This document shows, piece after piece, positions 42,301 to 47,220 of a stretch of DNA of 47,220 nucleotides. The notes beneath the pieces are model-generated. The model made no database searches and was not told the origin of the DNA. It was given only the letters and a program-made list of their open reading frames with translations. Position numbers and translations under genes: made by a program. Position 1 is the first letter of the stretch. Each line of letters starts with the position of its first letter. This DNA is from Gracilibacillus oryzae (GTDB lineage Bacteria; Bacillota; Bacilli; Bacillales; Amphibacillaceae), in NCBI RefSeq assembly GCF_009498735.1, contig NZ_ML762426.1:198955-246174 (forward strand), given 5' to 3'.

Positions 42301-45300
42301 ATTCAGTTCGTTTCTGGAGATATGCTGCAAGTCGGAGGTTCCGAACCGCAAAGCTATGCAGGTGAAAATCTTGCATCACAAATTGGCCATGAGCTTAGCC
42401 TCGAGTGGGATAACCAATATGCACAAGGGCAGACGACAACTTTTACAGTGAAGGATGAACAAGGACAGCCTGTTGCTGGTGCAGCTTTGTATGCGAACGG
42501 TGAGCGTGTTGGTGATGAAAGTGTAGTAACTGATGAGAACGGATTGCTGCAAACAGCGTTATTAACGCAAGAAGTAACAACACACAGTATTCAGGCAGTG
42601 GAAGGCATCCGTCACAGTCAATTGCAAGAGTTTGAGATTTCTGAACTTTCGGGAAATATGGAACCATACAATATTAGTGTTGCGATGGGTGTGGAACCTG
42701 CAACGGAGAGAAAATTCAACTGGAATACTCACCCTGAGATTGATAATACTGTTGTAGAAGTTGTGAAAACAGAAGAGTTTACTAGTTTTGATGCAGAAAA
42801 TGTAATAATGTATCGAGGATCCAACTATTCGTACAATACAACATTAGGTGGAACGATCCGTGTTCATAAAGCAAGTGTGGACGGTCTGGAATCAGGAACT
42901 TCTTACACGTACAGAGTAGGAGATGGAGAAGGGTATTACAGTCAGACAGGTACATTTACAACAGCACCTGCTGCTGGTAATGAAACAAAATTCTTGGTGT
43001 TTGGTGATTCACAGGCTGGTTCACTGGAAACTTTCCAATTATGGGGAAATACGTTGGACCAAGCGATGAACAATAATCCGGACAGTGAATTCATTCTTCA
43101 TATGGGCGATATGGTCGACCATGGCCATAACGAACAGCAATGGAACTGGTGGTTTGAAACAGCACAGGAACATTTGCTTCACACAACGGTTCAAACGGTT
43201 GTAGGGAATCATGAAGTGACAGGAACTCGGATGAATGAAGATTATTTGGCACACTACAACAATCCCAGTACAAGTGCTCCTAATGAAGCGTTGGACGGAA
43301 CAGTTTATTCATTTAATTATAACAACATTCATTTTGTTTTCTTAAACAGTGAATATGATTATGCAGCACAGGGTGAATGGCTGCGCAATGACCTTGCTCA
43401 AAGTGATAAGGATTGGACAGTAGCCGTATTCCACCGCAGCCCATATGGCAGTACTTATGTAACAGAAGCTGTACAGGAACACTGGGTACCTGTCTTTGAT
43501 GAGTTTGGGGTTGATCTTGTTCTGAATGGCCATGATCATATCTATTTAAGGTCCCATCCAATGAAAGGTGGCCAGCAGGTTGCCGAAGGAGAAGGTACTA
43601 CTTATATGACGCCTGGTGCGACAGGAAATAAATTCTATGGTCTTACAGAATATCCTTGGCAAAAGATTGTCGATGACGAGAATACTCAAATGTACTCGTC
43701 TGTAGAAGTGAATGGAGAAAATCTTCATGTTATAACAAAAACAGTTGGTGGCAGAACAGTGGATGAATTTAACCTAACACCACTTGATAAGCCGCATGCT
43801 GATGAAGAAGTTTTACCAGATTCTATTACACTTAATAAAACAGAAGTAGAGTTAGCAGTAGGCGAGAGCGAACAACTTGAGGCAACAGTTTTACCGGAAG
43901 ATGCTTCGGAAAAGAGTGTAGAGTGGAGTGTTATTGATGAATCGCCAGTGGTAAGTGTTTCTGCTGAAGGAAAGATTACAGCCCTTGCTGCTGGGGAAGC
44001 GACAGTGAGAGTCACAAGCCAAACGAATCCAGACATTTTTGCAGAAGCAGTGATTCGCGTAACAGAAGATACTGGCGGAGAAGAACCAACAGAGCCTTCT
44101 ATTACTCTTAACAAAACAGAAGTAGATTTACTCGTAGGAGAAAGTGAACAGATATTAGTAACAGTTTTACCGGAAAATGATACTGACAAAGAAGTAGAGT
44201 GGAGCGTTGTTGGTGAATCTCCAGTGGTAAGTGTATCTCAAGATGGAATGATAGAGGCACTTACGACAGGTGAAGCAACAGTGAGAGTGGCACTCAAAGG
44301 GAATCCAGAAATATATGCAGAAGCAGTGATACGCGTAACAGAGGATACTGGGGGAGAAGAACCAACAGAGCCGTCTATTACTCTTAACAAAACAGAAGTA
44401 GATTTACTTGTAGGTGAAAGTGAACAGTTAGAGGCCACAATTTCAGCGGAAGATGCTGCAGACAAAGAAGTAGATTGGAGCATAGTTGGCGAGTCTCCAG
44501 TGGTAAGTGTATCTCAAGATGGGATGGTTAAGGCACTTGCAGTAGGTGAAGCAACAGTGAGAGTGGCACTCAAAGCGAATCCAGAAGTATATGCGGAGGC
44601 AGTGATTCGCGTAACAGAGGATACTGGTGTAGAAGAACCAACAGAGCCAGAATCTATCAAACTTAATAAAAATTCATTAGATTTAACAGTAGGAGAAAGT
44701 GAACAGATTTTAGCAACTATTTTACCTGAAAATACTACAGATAAGGGAGTAGAGTGGAGTGTTGTTGACCAGCCTTCTGTAGTGAGTATCAATGCAGACG
44801 GAGAAGTTACAGCACTTGCAATGGGAGATGCAACAGTAAGAGCAACAAGCACGGCGAATCCAGAAGTTTTCGCAGACGCAGTGATTCATGTAACAGAAGA
44901 TGGTAGTGAAGAGGAACCTTCTGATGTGACAGCACAGTTTACAGGTCCTGATCAAGTCCAAGCTGGGGATGAACTCACTTTACTTTATGGACTAAAAGGG
45001 ATAAACGGGCAGCTTCCTGCTCAGCATGTTACGATTCATTATGACGAAGCGCAACTTACCTTTGAAGGTTTTGCAGAAACAGCAGAGAAGGAAGGATTCA
45101 GCATCTTATCTCACGAGCATACACCTGGTGAAATCCAATTTGTCGCTGTAGATCAGTCAGAAGATGCAGAGGCCTTAAATGAAGCATTACAAAAGTTAAC
45201 TTTCCGTGCGAATGAAACAGCTGAATCAGGCATTACGGAAATTAACTTGGATGATGTGCTGATGGAAAATGAGAATGGGGAAGAAGTCCGTATACCAGGT

Positions 45301-45810
45301 ATGACTTTCGCAGTTACCATTCAAGTTGACGATAAAGCGGAAATAAACGATTTAATTGCAGAAGCACTCAGGTTGCATGACAACACCCAAGAAGGAAATG
45401 ATCCTGGAGAGTATGAACAAGGATCGAAAGAGAAACTGATGGAAGCAATCAAAGCAGCACAGCTTGTAGCAGATGACAGCACTGCAACAAACGAAGAATT
45501 AAATCAGGCGGTTAACAAGCTTACAGAAGCAATTCACGAATATCGGAATGCAGCAAATCCTTCACGCCCTGATGAAGACGATGATGATAATAATGATGGA
45601 GGATCGAACCAGCCTAGTGACCCTGAGCCAAATGAGCCTGAAGAAGAACCAGAATATACGGTAGGTGATTTGGATGAAGTATCGAACACTTATGGTATTA
45701 CAAGGGATCATCCAGATTGGGAAGAATATGAAGAACTTGATTTTAACGACGATGGAGAAATTGGGTTAGAAGATCTTGTGCATATGGCCCGTCATATCCT
45801 GAAAGATTGA
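39397..45810 (+). CDS. 2137-residue exported multidomain enzyme: phosphodiester glycosidase + metallophosphatase, cohesins and dockerin-like C-terminus
   Basis: The signal peptide is 1-38 (IAAA|P). Residues 90-405 form a phosphodiester glycosidase (NAGPA-like) domain with GINGDFYEV (122-130) and NLDGGGSSTF (362-371). Then come two Ig-like domains (409-580), a carbohydrate-binding-like jelly roll (585-758), a cohesin-like domain (866-1000) and an Ig-like domain. A purple-acid-phosphatase-type unit follows (1090-1440) with FGDSQ (1203), GDMVDHG (1237), GNHE (1270), H1346 and GHDH (1378). After it are four BIG2 repeats (1476-1837), a second cohesin-like domain (1847-1978), a FIVAR domain (1980-2055), an acidic linker and a dockerin-like end (2087-2137) with the calcium loop DFNDDGEIGLED (2115-2126). 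AGGAGG precedes the ATG. It likely removes sugar from phosphodiesters and then phosphate outside the cell. Confidence 0.88.
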   Translation: MDLKLTKVGRNKRKKGKALYILLIFALVFSSFGQIAAAPLPETEYGTVLDTRQVELVPDVNYSWRNMETEHGLQKMHMVEFDPANEHLELQGGTSKGKVRGFQQLTGMAENVDAPGNRVISGINGDFYEVATGIPNGMFINNGEIWNTANSDNRYAFGITEDGRSVYGQPNKHLTKELLINGQTHKINHINRSRGDNQLVLYTDKYFTSTQTNGSGDEVIVKIVSGNVKSGETLVMEVVEVKKDQGNTKLVEGHAVLSASGTARNALAGLKAGDQIEASFQFEAPWDEVVTAIGGSAMLVEDGVANTDATNGVHPRSAIGTKADGSIVMFEVDGRQPGFSEGLGLGDLAQVMKDLGVENAINLDGGGSSTFIGRMPGDTSVQMLNSGSDGGERSNANGLLLVSTAQETNVAEKLVIDPSFERILAGSSLPLEASAVDSNGHAVSFDGELNWSVAEGLGSIANGQFTATDKSAAGEIRVSSANVNDGVATVEVVDQLTDLQLETAEMAVMPGESVKLDVTALRNGQVIQSDAGQFDWKVEGDIGSITDAGVFTATEQDAVEGKIIVSYGDIVTEMSINVGMPPVAVEDFDGFKEEFVFTDRYYTQSGAAYASVNAGLESNPDYVRSGDHSLRLDYDFRGKTGTSGAYLTVRGTSNRLEIPGYPTKLGMWVYGDGQGHWLRAQLRDGDNNAVPVNLTGSNPGVDWVGWRYVEASIPQGRPLPLSIDMPVRYMETSNNNKTAGTLYVDDIRVMYGEVEEDREPPVIRDIYPAANETIDTNMPTIQVFAEDAHYDPELHPANTLINPDKIRMYVDGEQVEPALYPLNGQISYTPEESLSDGIHHVKLAVRDMSENETIHEWQFNVDTGSSKFSYTTPENVYAGHTYTVDITANQVERLSGGHLAFQFDPNQTENWSVSPHSLLAEGQVSSEMDQNGLVKVMFENLENQSLTDEDILAQIHYTVKGAAAGTNQIQFVSGDMLQVGGSEPQSYAGENLASQIGHELSLEWDNQYAQGQTTTFTVKDEQGQPVAGAALYANGERVGDESVVTDENGLLQTALLTQEVTTHSIQAVEGIRHSQLQEFEISELSGNMEPYNISVAMGVEPATERKFNWNTHPEIDNTVVEVVKTEEFTSFDAENVIMYRGSNYSYNTTLGGTIRVHKASVDGLESGTSYTYRVGDGEGYYSQTGTFTTAPAAGNETKFLVFGDSQAGSLETFQLWGNTLDQAMNNNPDSEFILHMGDMVDHGHNEQQWNWWFETAQEHLLHTTVQTVVGNHEVTGTRMNEDYLAHYNNPSTSAPNEALDGTVYSFNYNNIHFVFLNSEYDYAAQGEWLRNDLAQSDKDWTVAVFHRSPYGSTYVTEAVQEHWVPVFDEFGVDLVLNGHDHIYLRSHPMKGGQQVAEGEGTTYMTPGATGNKFYGLTEYPWQKIVDDENTQMYSSVEVNGENLHVITKTVGGRTVDEFNLTPLDKPHADEEVLPDSITLNKTEVELAVGESEQLEATVLPEDASEKSVEWSVIDESPVVSVSAEGKITALAAGEATVRVTSQTNPDIFAEAVIRVTEDTGGEEPTEPSITLNKTEVDLLVGESEQILVTVLPENDTDKEVEWSVVGESPVVSVSQDGMIEALTTGEATVRVALKGNPEIYAEAVIRVTEDTGGEEPTEPSITLNKTEVDLLVGESEQLEATISAEDAADKEVDWSIVGESPVVSVSQDGMVKALAVGEATVRVALKANPEVYAEAVIRVTEDTGVEEPTEPESIKLNKNSLDLTVGESEQILATILPENTTDKGVEWSVVDQPSVVSINADGEVTALAMGDATVRATSTANPEVFADAVIHVTEDGSEEEPSDVTAQFTGPDQVQAGDELTLLYGLKGINGQLPAQHVTIHYDEAQLTFEGFAETAEKEGFSILSHEHTPGEIQFVAVDQSEDAEALNEALQKLTFRANETAESGITEINLDDVLMENENGEEVRIPGMTFAVTIQVDDKAEINDLIAEALRLHDNTQEGNDPGEYEQGSKEKLMEAIKAAQLVADDSTATNEELNQAVNKLTEAIHEYRNAANPSRPDEDDDDNNDGGSNQPSDPEPNEPEEEPEYTVGDLDEVSNTYGITRDHPDWEEYEELDFNDDGEIGLEDLVHMARHILKD
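43822..44930 (+). repeat. four tandem BIG2-encoding repeats inside the surface enzyme gene
   Basis: Units begin at 43822, 44098, 44374 and 44653, giving periods of 276, 276 and 279 bases (92-93 codons). Each encodes an Ig-like fold starting S-I-x-LNK and ending AEAVIRVTEDTG. Units two and three are nearly identical in DNA over long stretches (for example VGESPVVSVSQDGM), indicating recent duplication or gene conversion. They act as a spacer between the phosphatase and the second cohesin. Confidence 0.9.
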
Positions 45811-45815
45811 TTCAG

Positions 45816-45853
45816 AACGGGAGCGGCTGTAATAGCCTCCCTCCCGTTTATTT
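45816..45853 (+). terminator. terminator between the surface enzyme and the SLH-cohesin gene
   Basis: AACGGGAG pairs with CTCCCGTT, with a further GGCT/AGCC pairing inside, followed by a TTTATTTCTT tail. The imperfect tail could allow readthrough into the gene starting 25 bases later. Confidence 0.7.
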
Positions 45854-45877
45854 CTTAGTTGGAAAGGAGCGTTTATT

Positions 45878-46957
45878 GTGAAACAAAAATCTATATTCTC
45901 ATCGATACTATTCAGCTTTCTTCTGCTTTTCATTCTGCCATTTGGGTCAGTCTCAGCGGCTGCATCATTTGATTGGAAAACAGATGCAGAAGAAGTTATT
46001 ATTGACGAGGAATTTACTGTTGAGATTAATGGCCAGGACTTGGACGATATTTACGGATACGAGATTTTGCTTGAATATGATCCACAATACTTCCAATTTG
46101 TAGAGGCAGACAGCAGCTTATCTGATCAGATGTTTCATATTGAGGGAGAGAACGGAAATCAACAAATATTGTTAGGTACAAAAATTGGAGAAGTAAGTGG
46201 AGATAACGGGGACCTTGAGCTGATTAAGATTGTGTTTAAAGCTTTGAAGGAAACCGATGGAAGTGAAATGACATTAAAAAGTATTAAAGTGGCGGACTCA
46301 CAGGCAGAATCGGAGTTTTATGAGTTGAATAAGGAGCTAAGTCTTGTTGTTACTGAGGAAAAGCCAGCAGAGGAAGTACCAGTGGAGGAAGAGCCGGTTG
46401 AAGAGGAACCAGCCGTACCAACTGCTGAATTTACAGATATTGATGGCCATTGGGCGGAAGCAAAAATCGGTCGTGCGGTAGAACTGGGAATGATTCAAGG
46501 TTATGGCGATGGAACATTCCGTGCAGATAACAAGGTGTCCCGTGATGAGTTTGCGGTTATGCTGCAAGCAATACAACAGTATGATACTAATCCTGGAAAT
46601 GTAGAGTTGCCAGCAGATTATAACAGCATTGGTCCATGGGCAAGAGATGCAGTCATTGCTTTGATGGGAGAAGGAATTCTTTCAGGCTATGATGATGGTA
46701 CTTTCCGTCCTGAACAATCTCTTCGCCGCAACGAACTTGCGACAATTTTAGCTGCTACCCTTGATTTGGATGTTTCTGAATGGATCGAACCAGATTATAA
46801 AGACGCAGAGGATATTCCAGCATGGGCTGCACCTTCTATCGGCGCTGCTAGTGATGCCGGCTTACTGCATGGTCGTGACGGTGGCTATTTTATGCCAAAT
46901 GAAACAACTACACGTGCTGAGGCAGTTCAAGTTCTGTTGACAATTTATGATTATTAA
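45878..46957 (+). CDS. surface anchor: cohesin-like domain + three SLH domains
   Basis: This gene encodes 359 residues starting at GTG, with GGAAAGGAG eight bases upstream. A signal peptide ends about residue 27 (SVSA|AAS). A cohesin-like domain (about 29-157) follows, with strands such as VEINGQDLDDIYGYEILLEY and PQYFQFVEAD. Next is a Pro/Glu linker (158-183). Three SLH domains (about 186-230, 247-292 and 305-359) carry the conserved GYGDGTFRADN, GYDDGTFRPEQ and GRDGGYFMPN turns with TRAE/SRDE-type residues. SLH domains bind pyruvylated secondary cell wall polymer, and cohesins bind dockerins. It is therefore the expected wall anchor for the dockerin-bearing enzyme encoded just upstream. A terminator follows. 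Confidence 0.9.
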   Translation: MKQKSIFSSILFSFLLLFILPFGSVSAAASFDWKTDAEEVIIDEEFTVEINGQDLDDIYGYEILLEYDPQYFQFVEADSSLSDQMFHIEGENGNQQILLGTKIGEVSGDNGDLELIKIVFKALKETDGSEMTLKSIKVADSQAESEFYELNKELSLVVTEEKPAEEVPVEEEPVEEEPAVPTAEFTDIDGHWAEAKIGRAVELGMIQGYGDGTFRADNKVSRDEFAVMLQAIQQYDTNPGNVELPADYNSIGPWARDAVIALMGEGILSGYDDGTFRPEQSLRRNELATILAATLDLDVSEWIEPDYKDAEDIPAWAAPSIGAASDAGLLHGRDGGYFMPNETTTRAEAVQVLLTIYDY

Positions 46958-46972
46958 AAATTATATTAAAAA

Positions 46973-47002
46973 AAGAGCAAGCTGTTAAGGCTTGTTCTTT
47001 TT
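46973..47002 (+). terminator. terminator after the SLH-cohesin gene
   Basis: AAGAGCAAGC pairs with GCTTGTTCTT (one G-U) around a 7-base loop and ends in TTTTT. It closes the surface locus, and the repeat array follows. Confidence 0.85.
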
Positions 47003-47020
47003 GTTATAAGGAAAGATGGA

Positions 47021-47220
47021 CTGGCTCCTGCTAATCTGAAGATAAACAGGAAAAGTAGGAGAAGAAGCCAGCGGATTTCCTGTTAATCCGGAGATAAAGA
47101 GGAAAAGTAGGAGAAGAAGCCAGCAGATTTCCTGTTAATCCGGAGATAAACAGGAAAAGTAGGAGAAGAAGCCAGCGGATTTCCTGTTAATCCGGAGATA
47201 AAGAGGAAAAGTAGGAGAAG
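47021..47220. repeat. 52-bp tandem hairpin repeat, array D (runs off the window)
   Basis: A degenerate first copy (from 47021) leads to copies starting at 47049, 47101, 47153 and 47205, exactly 52 bases apart. Arms are ACAGGAAA and TTTCCTGT, a perfect 8-bp inverted repeat in alternate copies. The others have AGAGGAAA with one mismatch. The linker TAATCCGGAGATAA resembles the GCGATAAA linker of array B. The array is cut off by the end of the window. Confidence 0.93.

Noticed and set aside
39464-44961. Several antisense open frames opposite the large surface enzyme gene, some over 100 codons
   Set aside because: They follow the codon pattern of the coding strand, lack ribosome binding sites and are low in recognisable structure. 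They are shadows.

Overview
The window is low-GC DNA with strong AGGAGG-type ribosome binding sites, frequent TTG and GTG starts, a T-box leader, an ECF sigma/DUF4179 anti-sigma pair, Gram-positive lipoproteins and an SLH-domain surface protein. Together these indicate a Firmicute of the Bacillaceae, probably a free-living Oceanobacillus/Gracilibacillus/Terribacillus-like relative. This is inferred from gene style only. No rRNA, tRNA, insertion sequence, prophage or CRISPR array was seen.

Layout. 1-250: end of a 52-bp repeat array and a terminator. 0.27-3.1 kb: small membrane proteins, a DUF6366 protein, a DinB-like protein, an APH-like kinase and a probable truncated pyridoxamine-phosphate-oxidase-like ORF. 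3.4-9.2 kb: mostly minus strand, with an anti-sigma/ECF sigma operon, a carboxyl-methyltransferase-type SAM enzyme with its own promoter, a DUF2785 protein (+) and an MFS exporter behind a T-box leader. 9.3-11.4 kb: a membrane-anchored NTR-like protein, then a GNAT and an alpha/beta hydrolase (minus). 11.5-18 kb: a plus-strand run of small stand-alone genes (Nudix x3, GNAT, nucleotidyltransferase, NIPSNAP, deoxyribosyltransferase-like, membrane proteins, lipoprotein), two of them frameshifted. 18-25 kb: an exported endonuclease/exonuclease/phosphatase protein, nitronate monooxygenase, a VOC/PhnB-like protein, a P-loop kinase, lipoproteins, a secreted DUF4179-like protein and two more 52-bp arrays. 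25-38.9 kb: SET protein, VanZ, a frameshifted methyltransferase, nucleotidyltransferase, histidine phosphatase, immunity-like proteins, an aromatic acid exporter with a probable ATT start, an S66 peptidase, GNAT, Nudix, small membrane proteins and a frameshifted serine hydrolase.

39.4-47.0 kb is the most striking locus. A 2137-aa exported protein joins a phosphodiester glycosidase domain, Ig-like and carbohydrate-binding-like modules, a cohesin-like domain, a purple-acid-phosphatase-type metallophosphatase, four BIG2 repeats, a second cohesin-like domain, a FIVAR domain and a C-terminal dockerin-like segment. The next gene encodes a signal peptide, a cohesin-like domain and three SLH domains. 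This has the architecture of a minimal cellulosome-like anchoring pair, but the cargo is a sugar-phosphodiester/phosphate-processing enzyme rather than a cellulase.

Four intergenic arrays (1-117, 19105-19250, 23543-23855, 47049-end) differ in sequence. All have a 52-bp period, a similar linker and inverted-repeat arms that change together from array to array. They look like one family of tandem hairpin repeats. Four genes carry single-base frame disruptions next to short T runs, which need checking against reads before being called genuine decay.
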